64,000 bases of DNA from Hemicentrotus pulcherrimus (Eukaryota; Echinodermata; Echinoidea; Camarodonta; Strongylocentrotidae), in assembly GCA_003118195.1 (NCBI GenBank), contig BEXV01000005.1:896076-960075 (forward strand), read 5' to 3'. Shown one piece after another: positions 1-12,460 of the stretch. Numbering within the stretch: position 1 is the first letter of the stretch; every line of letters starts with the position of its first letter. The notes beneath the pieces were generated by a model, which saw nothing but the letters and a program-made list of their open reading frames with translations, was not told the origin of the DNA and ran no database searches. Both the position numbers and the translations under genes were made by a program.

Positions 1-73
1 TACAATCAAACTTGAATTTTAGAAATTGTTTCTGTTTTGGTTTGTAAAATTGCTCTATGGCGGAGGCATCATT

Positions 74-93
74 TTCGACTGCGCGCAGTCGAA
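74..93. repeat. Perfect 20-bp palindrome
   Basis: The sequence reads identically on both strands over 20 bases, centred on CG at 83/84, and is GC-rich inside AT-rich DNA. It follows the words ggcggaggcatc. It lies in the intron upstream of the GalNAc-transferase exons and resembles the end of a foldback element. No function is assigned. The rest of 1-451 shows only intron-like AT-rich sequence ending in the acceptor tract at 440-451. Confidence 0.6.
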
Positions 94-451
94 GTTCCAT
101 CTAGTTTTTTTGATATAGTGTAATATTTGGGAGAAATTGTTACACACATTATCAGTTCAGGTGAAAGGTTTTGTAAAGACCTGTTTTTTCTGATAAGACT
201 GAGTGGATTTCTTCAAATAGGGTCTTTTCCTATTGTTACAAAGCCTCTCAGAGGAGTTGGATTTATTGTTCATGTCAATTGATATTATTAGTTATTAAAG
301 CCATAGAATTTTAGATAAATAATTTTACTGATTTTAAAATGATTTTATCTTCAATATGGTGATTGAATAATTTAATCATTACCTTGTTATCTATCTCTCT
401 TGCCTTTATTTACATTCATTAAGGAACCTCCTTATCTCTTCAACCTTTCAG

Positions 452-670
452 ATTAGAACGAAACGGGGGTCGCTCTGTGTAGACTCCATGGGGTCGAAAG
501 ATGGCGGACGTGTGGGGATGTCATACTGTCACGGGGCTGGAGGTAACCAGCTGTTCCGAGTGACAGAGAATGGGCAGCTGCGTATCCATGACCAGTGTGC
601 CTATGATCATTACAAGGAGGTCAGGTTAAGGAGGTGCGGCGGCTCAGGAGGAGGATGGTCCTTCGATGAG
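452..670 (+). CDS. Polypeptide GalNAc-transferase, penultimate coding exon (ricin-type lectin domain, first part)
   Basis: This exon encodes the first part of the C-terminal (QXW)3 lectin domain of a UDP-GalNAc:polypeptide N-acetylgalactosaminyltransferase. That is a type II Golgi enzyme that starts mucin-type O-glycosylation, and its lectin domain binds GalNAc on already glycosylated substrates. The exon opens after the acceptor tttcag in phase 0 with residues IRTKRGSLCVDSMG, then VGMSYCHGAGGNQLF, the family CLD-like and CHGxGGNQ motifs, and later a third cysteine region (HDQCAYDH). It ends at GAG before donor gttagt. It joins in frame to the exon at 1303. The catalytic glycosyltransferase domain lies left of the window. 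The family call is firm; the GALNT subtype cannot be given. Confidence 0.9.
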
Positions 671-1302
671 GTTAGTTTTAGGGGAAGTCCCAGACTTTAA
701 CAAAAAATATAGACTGGTGTAGTAGTGTGCTACATGTAATTCATTAAAATGTTTTTATATGTACATAACTTCTGAGAAACTGTTTGGATAAACTATGTGA
801 TTCACCTGATATGTGCGTGTATAGTAATAGCTCTTTTGATGGGATCCACCTTTGATAGTTAGTGTTGCCATATCAGGAAAGGTTCAGACAAGTTCTTAGG
901 CAATGAGAGTTAATCTTGTATTAAAGATACCGGTAGGCATGACATATTTGAATCTATTTTCTTAACTTGTCTATTGTATTGAAAGGTAAGTCATTACAAT
1001 TTTTTTTTAAATGGATGAAAAATCTCAGTATGAAAGATTTGAGCCCTCTAATTGAGGTTCATCAATGAGACAGGAAGGATAGACTGTGATCAGTGAAGGA
1101 AAATTATTAGGACATTGAGGTTTTAAAATATTTGAATAACATAAACAAATTCAAAGGGATTTTTGGAAATAGTTTTAGTGTAAATCATGGAATATTTACA
1201 TTTTTGATTATTTTTGCTGATGTATTCATACTCAACAGCAAATTGTAATTTTACAGCAGATTTTCTAATCCAATGTTGCTTCTCTCTGTTTCTTTCCTGC
1301 AG

Positions 1303-1446
1303 TCAACGGGTCTTTTACATCATGCAGGCACGAGCCAGTGTTTGGAACACAAAGCAGGGGTCAACGAGATTATACTGACCAAGTGCTCATCTATAAAACC
1401 GAGCCAGTTGTGGGAGATTAGCAGTAAACATCTCAAGCACCATTAA
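1303..1446 (+). CDS. Polypeptide GalNAc-transferase, last coding exon (lectin domain, C-terminus)
   Basis: The acceptor ttcctgcag opens this exon in phase 0. It encodes 47 residues and then TAA. It carries the gamma repeat of the lectin domain: TSQCLEHK, then ILTKCSS and QLWEI, the QXW-type motif, followed by a short basic tail (KHLKHH). It continues directly from the exon ending at 670 and closes the gene. The intron between them (671-1302) shows no other feature. Together the two exons give about 120 residues, the usual size for this domain. Confidence 0.9.
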   Translation, partial: STGLLHHAGTSQCLEHKAGVNEIILTKCSSIKPSQLWEISSKHLKHH

Positions 1447-4400
1447 CCGATGGCATCCCATAGGTTGATTTTTTATACGAAACCTTTAGCCCTTAATATA
1501 AAGCGATATACAACTTATGTCCATTGGTAGAGAGAGACCTTTGTAAAGGCTTGTTCACATATTTCGCTGTAAACCTTGGTGGTTTACCACAGGTTTTCAA
1601 AGTGTACTATGCCTCATATTTTTTGTATTGTATACAAACATGTACAAAAACAACTTTTGGTGCACACACTTACGTTTTTCATCGCCACATTGCTTGGCTT
1701 AAATGAACGAGCCTCAAGTTTTAAATTCATGAAATCCCATTGAAATGTGTATTTAAATAGATGAACACTTATTTCAATGGGATGTTTGGGAAGTTGGTGA
1801 AATGACAGTCCGTGCAATCGGCCCATTAGTTTGGTGGTGGTTCTTTCGGAGATTGCTAGTAAATGTTGAAACACCACCAACTTGTGTCATCTTTTCATTT
1901 CTTGATCAGAAGCTTCAACCTTCTGCTAGTGGGGAATTGTTCCTGGGATATGTCAAGAATATTCCCAGGCACTATTAAAGTGACTCGGTAATATTGTTGA
2001 AGGTTGATGAAAAAATGTAATTTTTGTATGAAATTTTATTACTCATTATATTCCTTCTACTTAACTAACCCTCTAACATGCAAAGAATCCTGAAAAATTC
2101 TCAATTCACAAAGATATTTATGGTTTTCTTTGAAGGTGTCACTGTGCAACACACAACCATTTTTGAATTTTCCCGACCGTTCTTCCATGAAAATAAGACA
2201 TAAAACAGGCTGTTAAAATGCTTTCAACACTTAAAATGTCTGGAATGGTATATAGAGGCAAATCATTGCTTTGTGAAGATTTGTATTCACCTAAAATGTG
2301 ATTAAATTTTCATAATATAGTTGCAAGAATTAAGGAATCGATCAGATCAGTTTTTCACAATCTGTATCATTAATCATGGTCTGTTTTCACTCAAACTTTC
2401 AGATTATCGTTAATTGTACATCTAGCATTGAAGTCACTACCTAAGCAACATTTTCTCTCATCTGAACAATGTTACCAAGTACCTTTAACTTTAAAGCCTT
2501 GCATTTGTTTTAAATGATAGTCCTATTTGAAAAATGGTTGACTGTAACACAAAAATAATTGAAGTGTTGTTGATATGATGATATATCAAGGGGGAAAAAA
2601 CAAGGTGTGAAATATTTCTCTTTAAAATATTGATTTTTATAGATCATCAGGGCTGACAGTGGCAGAGAGAAATGGATAAACTTTAAGATCAGATGGCCAA
2701 CATTTTTTTATTTACGGTATTATAATCCTGTACCTAAGGAGCATCTCATCCAATGCCAAAAATTCTGTTTTATTTTCAACTCAAATTTAGCTTTTCATTT
2801 ACAATTGATAGTTGAAGTAGGGTTACAGATAATTCATTGTAGTAAATGAATATGTTGTTTTTGTTACCACAGTATGTTCTTATTCATATTATAGAGTTTA
2901 TTTAATTAGCACCACATACTGAATCTATCAAAATGCCTTCCTTGTCTTGTTTTTCAATTTATTGCTTGAATGATATTATGAACCATGTTTTAAGAAAGTG
3001 CAATATCTGTATTGAAGATTTTTTTTCTTTTTTGAGATGAATATGTATATTTTAACTTATACATGTATCTTTACTTGTGAAGACATAATATTTTGTGTAT
3101 TCGGAGTATGCTTTTTCACAAGTACAGAGCTTGAAAATCATGTTTTGCTCATATGATGTGTAATGAAATGTAGTATTTGTTATGTGTTATGTCATCTACA
3201 AGTCTAAATTTTCGACAGAAATTATTAGAGCCAGAGTCTAAGCTTTAATCTATATTGCAATTATGATTATGTAAAAAGAAGTTACTATTGCATTTTTAAA
3301 ATTTGAATTAAATTGAATAGCTAGATTCCAAGCTGATAAAATGAATTATATAGCTTTTATGTATAAAAGAAACACATAGCATTGTGAATTTGCTTATTAG
3401 ATCTTATAGACCTGTCTGCAATCACTATAGAGAGTCCAAAGATATCATCTTACACAAGAAGATATACATTTGAGTAAATGTATAAAACTCTTGCCAAAAT
3501 GTAAACTATATTTTGCCAGAACTGAAACACCCCAAAGATTAAATGTGCATATATTTGTAGTAGCTCAGCTCAAACTTGATTGGTAATTTGATATAAATTG
3601 ATTGAAACATTGGTGTATTGAAAACCCCAATGCAGTATTTCAATATTAGACTTTCTTATAAATTGCCTCTTCCGTCTTCTGCTTGTAACCTTAGTTCTGT
3701 TGCGCAATTTAAATATGCCTTTAATGTGAAAGTGTTAATTTACATCATAGAGTGCTCTTATATATGCGTGGTCTTTATATTCTATTGAGATATGTAAATA
3801 TTAATTTAAAATTATTGATCAGTCAAAGGAAATTATATAACAGTTTTTTTCTAATCATCATCTTGAATTTGCTATTGTTTCTCCAACTGCAGAGCTGCAT
3901 TTTGGGTGTACCGGTCATTTACTATATTTTTGTAATGCTTATGCTATTTCCCAAAAACTAAAGTGGATGTAGATTTCTGAAATTTGGCACATGCATTTCT
4001 CTTCTGGAAGCATTTCATATCATTGTTTATAATTTTGTTGCAATAATCATTTAACCCGTTGACTACTGAATTGTATAAGTCCCATAGGCTCAACACAGGG
4101 ACCACCAGGTTTCCGTAAGCAAAGGGTTAATGCATACATGGTTTCTGTTTCTATAGAAATGTGATTTTATTGGAAAACCATGAGGTCCATGAATATATAC
4201 CAAACTTGTTCTCATCCATGAGGGTATCAATTTCATTAGAGTTGTGAAAGGTTGTCTAATAGGTTGTCTAATACTTTGACTTTCTTCAATTTCCACTTTT
4301 GAGTTTACATGTATTGTCTTCCTGCAACTTTTAACTGTAATACCTAGGTCAGGCCGATGAGAACAGACCGACAACTCATCAACAAGAATTCCTATTACCA

Positions 4401-7400
4401 CAAATGCCATGGCCAAGAATCCATCTGTTTGGAGTCTGTTTCGCAGTGTGAGTGACTGAGGTGCTCATGCTTTAAATCACTTTGATTATGGAATATGTGA
4501 CCGGTTGTGAGAACCATTAAAATCTCCAACTATAGGAGGCCACATGAGCACTTGAATTTATAACTAAATGAAGCTGAACAATTTTGTATGCCTGCTTTAA
4601 ACATGCCTTAAACACTTTGTACAATTACAATTTAATATTGCTGGTGAGTTGAATTACACTATTAAATACATGTACATGTAGTTTTAAAGAAATTAACAGA
4701 GTTTTGTGTGATGTTTTGTTTTGTACCTAGTATTGATGTACAATTTTGCTTTCATAGGTGAATACATGAGTTTGATACTTTTAAATTAAATTTCTATGTA
4801 CGTTGAGCTTTATTTATACTTTGTTTGCCGTACTTAATTTAGGATACTTCACAGAATCCTTTTCTTTTATATCAAGGCATATCATGTTGCAATGTCAAAA
4901 GTTGCTTGCATTATAATTCTATATTTAATGTGGAAGCAGACTTATACATTTTATTTGTGTTATATGGAATTATTTGAGGCCTCAACTTCTTATAATGATG
5001 ACAGATAACATTTATAGAATCTAACGATATTATCAATAAGTGTTTATCACAGTGAGTTTATATTCTGGACAAATCTTTGAAAGAATGCATATTAAAAAAT
5101 ATCCATGCCCCATTTCTGAACACATGCTACCATTGTTACACTAAAGCTCCTAAAATCACTGCATATGATTGGCTGAGAGCAATTTTGGTAGAGAATTATG
5201 CTCCTGTCATTGAAAACTATTTATATAAAATGTGGCCTCATGCTGTGCACCATTCAGTATGACTTGTGATCACTCCCTCATGAAATACCGCTCATCTATC
5301 ACTACCAAAATTCAATGTCACATTTTGGTAGTACAAAGTGAATGATGAATACATTAAAATGTGATGTCAGCAAATATAATGTAATTCAGATAAGTGCTGC
5401 AATTTTTGATTGCCTTAAAATATCACTTATTTTTGGATAGTTTTGAAGTTATGAATTCAATGCTTTAGGTATTTAGACTGACAACTGAATGAAGTATAAA
5501 AATATTTTCACAATACATGTTAGAATATACACATGCAGTTGTATTAGTTGTTTTCATGGGGGATTAATCTCCTTCCCCAATTATTAATCGATTGAACTAT
5601 CATTTGCAAATGATTCCCTAATGATTATATCATACTGTTTGTGCTATTCTAACAAGTCACTTTTCGCCAACTTTTTGTGTTGGTTACATACAACTAGTGC
5701 CAATTTGAAAAATAGTGCAATGCATTTGGGGGGAAAAAAATCATTCAATTGTATGGGAAGGAACAGCTTAACCATACTGTTTTGTCAATAATCAGTTATT
5801 GACTCTAGTGTGAAATGTTGAATCACAGTGTGATCAATAAATTGAGAATTTTCAACTCTACAACCATGTCGTTATTTGTAATGTCTTCTCAGATTTTGTG
5901 TACCAGTATACATGACTCAAGCCACTTGTTTGAACTTGTACATGTTAAAATGTATTAACATAATATTTTGACACCTTCGATCGGGATTCGCAAGTTCCTG
6001 CATGTTAAAAACTATATCTTGTTTTGAACTGTACATGTAGCTTGCACATTGTAAAGTGAAAGAGAGGGAGGAAACAATAAGCCAAGTTTTGAGGACCTTT
6101 TTTTTCCAAAACATATTTTTATAATAACTTTAGGTTCACTTTTGACAAATTAAAAACCATCAAAAAAAAAAAAAAAACATTAACCACTACAACATTTGTG
6201 TGTATATATATCAGTTATTTATGCAGTAGACTTTAATACTGAATGTGTATCACACATGCCATCTCACAACTTAATCAGACAAAAGCCTCAGGGTGTTTTA
6301 GTGACTTGTGGTAGCAAAAAATCTATCTATGGCTCACTTTGATTAATTTTTGTGTTTTTAATTATTTACAGATTTACTAGTAGTCAACATTTTAAATACC
6401 AGTATCTTCATCAGCCACAAAGTAAAAAGAAAAAGAATTTCATAAACCTTTTGATCAAGTTAATGTTATATTATTCTTAAATTAAACTTCTTTATTAAGA
6501 AAAGGACAACTTAACAGTAACTTTTAAAGTTTCCAAACTACCCAGTAAGTCTATAATGAAGTGGATTTCTTGTTTATAAAGAGCTCAATCACATTTCAAA
6601 TGATACTATTCTACATAATGTACATGCAAGATGCAAAAATTGCTTGGTTCTGGAAATGTACAAACACAAAGAGACATTCATACTTGTACCATATTTATTA
6701 CATATAGACCGACACTTTTAATAATTACATAAATAATTGTCATACATGTACAAGTATACAAGCAGTGGGATAAAAATATATTTATAACAATAGTACAGTT
6801 TGATCTGGTACACAAACCTGCCATGCCGTAGCTCTAAGCCGAGCTTCTGTTTCACTATTTTTTAAAGTCCAGAAATGTTCTCTTCATCAGTGTGTATTTT
6901 CTTTTGGTTCAAAGAGACATCTCTGGATAACATGAATATCTACATGGCATGATGTGATGAGCACCACTTTGGGATTAGAACTGTTAATTGCTGTTTTTAG
7001 GTGTTCAAATGCATGCTTACCTTAATATTAAGAAGTCCAATGTTAGTAGTAAATTTTACAAAGTAGAACAGACATAGGTACCCAGACTACAGCTTCTCCA
7101 TTTATTCTGCATAATTACGCATGTCTCTTATATTTTTATAAATACATCAAGATATAACAAGGCAACAGCAACTGAGCTACGATTATCATACATGTTATGT
7201 ATTAAGCAGCAGAGTGCATCACAAGTAAATGATTTTTGTAACGGCCATTTCCTCTAATTTAGTAACCTTAAACCCTTTTCACAAACTAAATGTACTACAA
7301 ATTAGTTGTAGTTTAAGGTAATAAATAACATTATTTTACGGAGTCATCCACTGTACATTGCACTATACACTTGAATGCTTTTGATTTTGAATTGACTCTA

Positions 7401-8063
7401 TATGGATATGCACAGAACACTATAGTATGATATGAATGTCCATGCGAACAGTGAACATACATTGTAAGTACTAAATCATATCACACATGCAATCTAATGT
7501 TACCATCTAATAATTGTTCTCTTTGAAATTGCAACTCAATGGATAGTAAACATCGCCAGTTCCTTGCCTTTGTAAATCTTCCTGAATTAATAAATTTGTA
7601 CATTAATAAGTGTCACCCTACAAATTAAATCAAATTGTGAGATTTCATAATACATGGATAGATACAATGATTTTGGTCATGACATATAACATATTGAACA
7701 TCTATAAAAATGTATACCATCTCAATATAACCATATACCTGATTTTAAAAATTTGAAAAAGAAAGATTAATTTTTTGAAAAATCTTTAATTTAATAATTA
7801 AGCCTTGAACACCTGGACAAACTCTCTCATTTGAATTTTGAGTAAGTTGATTTTTTAATGTACAACTTTCTTCATATTTCTGCAAGTAAAATTTAACCAA
7901 GTGAAATACAAAAATCATTGTGAGTTGGTAATGCCCACACATACATTAGGTACTATAAAACTTACAAAACATGAATCTACTCAACAAAATTGAATATAAA
8001 TGAATGAATAAAAATGAATGTATACAATGTACATATTTATACAAAAGAATCATATAACAATAA
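1447..8063. other. Convergent intergenic / 3' UTR region
   Basis: This AT-rich stretch contains no open frame with family-like sequence. It probably holds the long 3' UTR of the GalNAc-transferase and the 3' UTR of the convergent minus-strand gene. A candidate plus-strand AATAAA lies at 5836-5841 with GT-rich sequence about 40 bases on. A candidate minus-strand signal (TTTATT on this strand) lies at 6694-6699. The transcript ends are inference. A poly-A run at 6159-6176 looks like a retroelement tail. An inverted repeat near 1734-1786 is listed separately. Confidence 0.4.
1734..1786. repeat. Short inverted repeat, ATCCCATTGAAAT family
   Basis: The words atcccattgaaatgtgt and acacttatttcaatgggat face each other across a short AT-rich spacer and form a hairpin-capable element. 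The same atcccattgaaatgtgt word recurs near 12860 and 12985, with an inverted form near 12925. This points to a small dispersed foldback family in this genome. It contains no coding sequence. Confidence 0.5.
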
Positions 8064-8186
8064 TTACATAGCATCTATTTTACTCGCAAATAGCTGAAGC
8101 TGTACGACAACCATTTTTGCTAGGTCCTCTTTGCTCGCCTTGGGGTTCTTCTTGGTGTAGTCTACTATTGCACTAATTGTTTCAGC
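8064..8186 (-). CDS. Unrecognised 100-residue protein, exon 3 (C-terminus)
   Basis: Read on the minus strand, this exon follows the acceptor ctatcacag in phase 0. It encodes 40 residues starting AETISAIVDYTKKNPKASKE and ending SKIDAM before TAA. The composition is helical and lysine-rich, with no membrane segment. It joins in frame to the exon at 9211-9339. I do not recognise the family. Coding status rests on uninterrupted frame continuity across three exons and good splice signals. Confidence 0.7.
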   Translation of the reverse strand, partial: AETISAIVDYTKKNPKASKEDLAKMVVVQLQLFASKIDAM

Positions 8187-8869
8187 CTGTGATAGAAGAA
8201 TAAGGAAAGAGATAAGAAAATTTTTATTTGTTTATGTTCTCACTATATCACTCGATCAGTCATGTACTACATGCACAAGCATGTGCAATTGGAAAGGGAC
8301 ATACGGGTGTAGTATGCCAGCTTTAACATACCGGTGGCTAGAAAGAGCTACCAAATTTGCACTTAAATGCAGTCTAACTGATTTTTTTAATGAAAAACAT
8401 GGGACATATAGAATTTCAGACATCATATCTTGTCAGTGTTTTTTAATGTATTGTCTATTAATTTAGATTAAATTGAATCACTTGAATTTATTAGAGTCTT
8501 TATCCACACCCTGCCAAAAATGAAAATGGTAGGAATATACATGTATATTAAAAGTGATACTTATAAATGATAAACTAGTTCTCAACTTCTCACTCTTGAA
8601 CAGCTTCTTTTTGATATGACACACGTATACACTTTGCATAATACAGTATGTAACGGTATGTACACAAATATTTTATAGAATAACAGATACATGGATGTTA
8701 CTCTGATACTGTACCTCAAAGTGGAATATTTTTGATGAAAATACTTATTTTGCTCCAGGATAAATATTAACTTATTGCCACATCAGGTAACCAGAAACTG
8801 AAAAGAATGAAAGTCACTAACATATACGCCTGATGTTATAATTTCATTGGCACATTAAATACTAATTAA

Positions 8870-9090
8870 AGGTAAAGACCAGTATTGGCAACGCCCCAAT
8901 ATCAAAAAATGAAATGGAAGCTCTCATTACCAATCATGTGAAAGAATATGTTTTGACTAATACATGATGATGAAAAATTTGCTGGGAAACCGCCTACTAA
9001 TTCAGATATTTGGTAAATTGGTTTCTCTCTTGGTCTGTGAGAGATACAGGGTAGTCCCATATACATCTTTCTGTGTATAGTGCTTGTAAC
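8870..9090. repeat. Dispersed repeat, copy 1
   Basis: About 220 bases starting ggtaaagaccagtattgg and ending gtgcttgtaac recur in inverted orientation at about 38702-38932, with small differences. Near its right end lies the word gatacagggtagtcccatat. It contains no open frame. This copy lies in intron 2 of the minus-strand gene and is bracketed by a 34-base direct duplication (8836-8869 and 9092-9125) with a single N at 9091. Confidence 0.7.
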
Positions 9091-9210
9091 NTTATAATTT
9101 CATTGGCACATTAAATACTAATTAAGCTGATACTCTTAACAAATTAAAGTAAAACATACAAATTTTAAGACAAGCTGATCAATGTCTAAAAACAATTATT
9201 TCCGGCTTAC

Positions 9211-9339
9211 CCGATATGCTTCAATTTCATCTTGCCCACTGAGTCTATGCCACAGTTCATGTCCGACCCGTATGCCAGTGATGATTTTGTACAATGACTT
9301 GGCATCTTCTCCTTTATGCAGCCATGCTAGCAAGCCGAT
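9211..9339 (-). CDS. Unrecognised 100-residue protein, exon 2
   Basis: On the minus strand this exon lies between acceptor ttttccccag and donor gtaagc and encodes 43 residues in phase 0. They begin IGLLAWLHKGEDAKSLYKII and continue through a WHRLSG segment to EIEAYR. It looks like two amphipathic helices. It splices in frame between exon 1 (VQQ) and exon 3 (AETIS). I cannot name the family. No paralogue of it is visible in the window. Confidence 0.72.
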
Positions 9340-9866
9340 CTGGGGAAAAGAGAAAAATCAAGATATTCCTGGAATCTTAATATTCAACCCATAAATTCAA
9401 AAATTCTCTTTAAAGGTTAAAATCACATCACAAGATCACACCAAGATTTTCTCTTCACTTTTGGAAACTAAATGTAAGTACCGGTTCTAAAGAGAGTATC
9501 ATGTTGACAGCATTCTCAAGCAGACTACTGATAAGAAAGTAAGGGAAATTTTATATTTAAATCACATGAAGGTAGTGCAAAGAAAATTTGGCATCTTGAT
9601 TCTGAGTAAATTGTGATATAATTCCCCTACTACATTTATCAAAAAAGGAACTTTTTTCCCCTTCTTTTTCTAAAGATATTTCTTATGCAAAGAACAATAT
9701 TTATGAAATTATAAACTAAAAGGTGTATGAAAGAGAATAAGTAATTTTTAAGGATGAATACATCAAAATCTATAAAAATATGCAAAACAGAAAATAGTGA
9801 AAGAATGACATAATAAGCTCATGAATGAGTTGCCCATTTTGTTAAGCTTTCTTTGCTGTTTGGCTC

Positions 9867-9984
9867 TTCTAGTCTACGCCGAAGGCAAAATGATTATGAG
9901 GAAAAAACTGAGCGCAAGCTACACTTTCGTAATGGCGCTACCACAGTTTTTCCTTCATCATTTTGCCTTCGGCGTAGACTAGAA
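9867..9984. repeat. Near-perfect foldback (hairpin) in intron 1 of the minus-strand gene
   Basis: The arms are 9867-9910 and 9944-9984. The outer 28 bases match perfectly (core tagtctacgccgaaggca), followed by a three-base indel. The 33-base loop can itself pair at its base (agcgc at 9911 with gcgct at 9935). The whole unit could fold into one stem of about 45 bp. It is probably a foldback or MITE-type element. Confidence 0.75.
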
Positions 9985-11017
9985 CGAATGAGATTTCATG
10001 CACAGCGAGAGTTCAAACACGGCTTGTAAGATTTTCAACATGGATGTCGATTTTGACCCATGATTTCCTAAAAAGGGACCATTAAACAGATTATTTCAGT
10101 CAAGTTGGTAAGTGGAACCGATTTATTATAGCCTAGGCCTAATTTACCAAATAATAAAAACGAGGTAAAATGACTTTTGGGTGGATTTTTGGGGCATAGA
10201 AATATGGCCATAAATGGCCATGGAGTTAGCAAAGGAATGCGGATAGTCGGTTTCCGTCTCTAAAGAGAGAGCCGACCCTACCCCACCCCAATAAGAGGCT
10301 AACGAACGAAAGAGACAGAAAAATTCGGTCTAGTATTGTAAAGTCTTAGGTAATGTGGTGCTAGTGTACTTTCGCACCGCCACCGGGTATGCATCATTCC
10401 GTTACATGCCTTGTTTTCTTCATTTCTTCACTTTCACTACGTAGACTGTCTTTAGTCTCTACATACACTTGCGTGTAACGGAATAAGGCAAGCACGGTGT
10501 GAAAGTACATTAATCTTTTTAAATATTGCAACAATGCATTTGGGGATATAAATAATAAGCGATACTGTGCCAAGATCATGATTATGCAACGCTGCGATAG
10601 AATTAGTAATATTTCTTGTATCTGTGATGAAGCCATTGACTCTCTATGCTAATGCCAGGCCCCAATAGTTTATGAAACTGGAAGCTGCATAAGCAAGCTT
10701 AATTGCATAAACAATATTTTTCACTGCCAATTACTACCCTTTAAAAAAAATTATTAAAGAATCCCCGCCGACATATCGGTTCTGGAACTCGTCATACCCA
10801 TTACATCATATACATGTACATCTGATCATGCTCTGATCTGTTTACATCAAGAGTCACACCCCTACTACCCGGTACGGATGCAGTGCTGTAGGCCTTCACT
10901 ACAGCACTGATCCGGCCGCGTCTTCCCTGCACTAGATCCAACATCATACTCGAGTCATAGCAGTAAATGGTACAGCCTAAACAACAACCTGATCATTTCA
11001 TGACGAAATTAACATAC

Positions 11018-11068
11018 CTGCTGAACTAAATCACCATTATCAAGACGAAATGAGCTTGGCAAATCCAT
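11018..11068 (-). CDS. Unrecognised 100-residue protein, exon 1 (start)
   Basis: The minus-strand ATG at 11068-11066 begins MDLPSSFRLDNGDLVQQ and the exon ends at donor gtatgt in phase 0. The upstream bases (taataatc) contain stops, which supports this start. The intact protein is 17+43+40 = 100 residues. It has no signal peptide or membrane helix and is predicted soluble and mainly helical. Its upstream region faces that of the ASB-type gene, but the two starts are 3.7 kb apart, so a shared promoter is not indicated. Confidence 0.68.
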
Positions 11069-11804
11069 GATTATTAGGCACAATTTTTGTGTTTTTTTCG
11101 GAGATTTCTCACAGTCACTACAGTCGTTGTTGTGTATGATCTAAAAATAGCTATTAGGGGATTCGATTAAGGGTGTCTTTGAAAGAACGTTTCCATTTCA
11201 TTTTGTTCTTCATTGCTTTATTTTTTATATTTATAGACTCATATTCTACAAATTATTCAAGATTGAGAGAAAAATATACAAAACACATTGAACAGATTAA
11301 TCTAAACAACAAAGTAATACGAATACCGATATATGAAGCTTTATGGAGCAGTTTTCTGAATTCTGAGAAGTTTATAGCTTTTAAAATGTAGACATAGACC
11401 TATATTTTTTTATAATTGGAAATATTCTATGATTAGCAAATAAAAAAATGATGAAAAACCTAACAAATATGTACAGTATACAGATACAATTACTGCACAA
11501 GAAAACAACAACTATATGGGCTCAGTCGCTGGGAGGGGGGGGGGGCACCTGCGCAGTCTAGATCAGCGTTTCTCAGCCTTTTTAGTTATAGGGCACCAAG
11601 TTTGGCGTCACCCCAATCTACAATTTATCAAAGAGTATTTGTTTTTCACCTCTCGTACACATACCGGTATGCACATTTTGTGAGAGAGCTGGGCCGGGCC
11701 TCTTGCTGAAAATTATACTATCCGGTTCCCAAATATTGCGAGTTTCCTTCATCTCTCCTCCTGCTCTCACCTCTTTTTTGCCATTTTATTGCCCCCCCCC
11801 CCCC

Positions 11805-11836
11805 NNNNNNNNNNNNNNNNNNNNNNNNNNNNNNNN
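11805..11836. other. Assembly gap (32 N) between homopolymer tracts
   Basis: The N run is preceded by 14 C and followed by T and C tracts. Two other N gaps in the window also abut C or G tracts. This suggests sequencing failure at poly-G/C rather than a random contig end. Confidence 0.9.
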
Positions 11837-12405
11837 TTTTTTTCCCCCCCCCCCCCCTCCCGCCACTGATTGAGATGCAAGAAATCTTTATGTTTAAGAC
11901 ATTTGCCAAGAAAAAAAAACAAAATAAAACAAAACAAAACAACAACAAAGGAACATTTTTTAACCAATTATAATCCGAGGTCCACAGTCAACATAGAGAT
12001 ATATACTAATCTGTGACTGTCAATGATGTTAAAATTATTCTGCGCTTTTATAGGATACCATACAATTCATTACAATCAATTAAAATGGTCAAGTTAGACA
12101 GCCGCTATGCATTGGCCCCGCGTTAGCATTGCACTCATTTTTGACTGAAGTAAGGAGTCCTATTCCTTTCCCTAGAGTCTTGCTACAGGCTCTGATCTGC
12201 ACTGTAGTATGATGAGGATGTATTTTTGTATGAGACGGTCACGATGATGGCCTATGGAGTCATTCCTGATTGTGATGAGCTGAGCTGTGCATCTCTTAAA
12301 GTTAAAAGTTACCAACTGAGTTAGTGAGTGCAAGATAAAATTAATTTGGAATTAATAATCTAGATCTATACTAGTCTACATTATCTGCATGCAATCATAT
12401 TATTA

Positions 12406-12460
12406 TTAACTCCGGGAAGCTCCAACACCGGCGCCGCAGGCTGGAGCTTCCCGGAGTTAA
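12406..12460. repeat. GC-rich perfect hairpin
   Basis: The 19-base arms at 12406-12424 and 12442-12460 (ttaactccgggaagctcca and its complement) are perfectly paired around a 17-base GC-rich loop. The AT flanks extend the pairing weakly. It is not a bacterial terminator; a foldback remnant is the likely origin. Confidence 0.6.

Noticed and set aside
452..457. Using gattag as the acceptor of the GalNAc-transferase exon
   Set aside because: It would break the frame; tttcag at 446-451 keeps phase 0 and gives the family-like IRTKRGSLC.
4090..4416. 108-codon minus-strand frame
   Set aside because: Low-similarity frame in likely 3' UTR sequence with no recognisable motif.
12406..12460. Bacterial-type terminator
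   Set aside because: The context is a eukaryotic spacer without a T run or bacterial genes.
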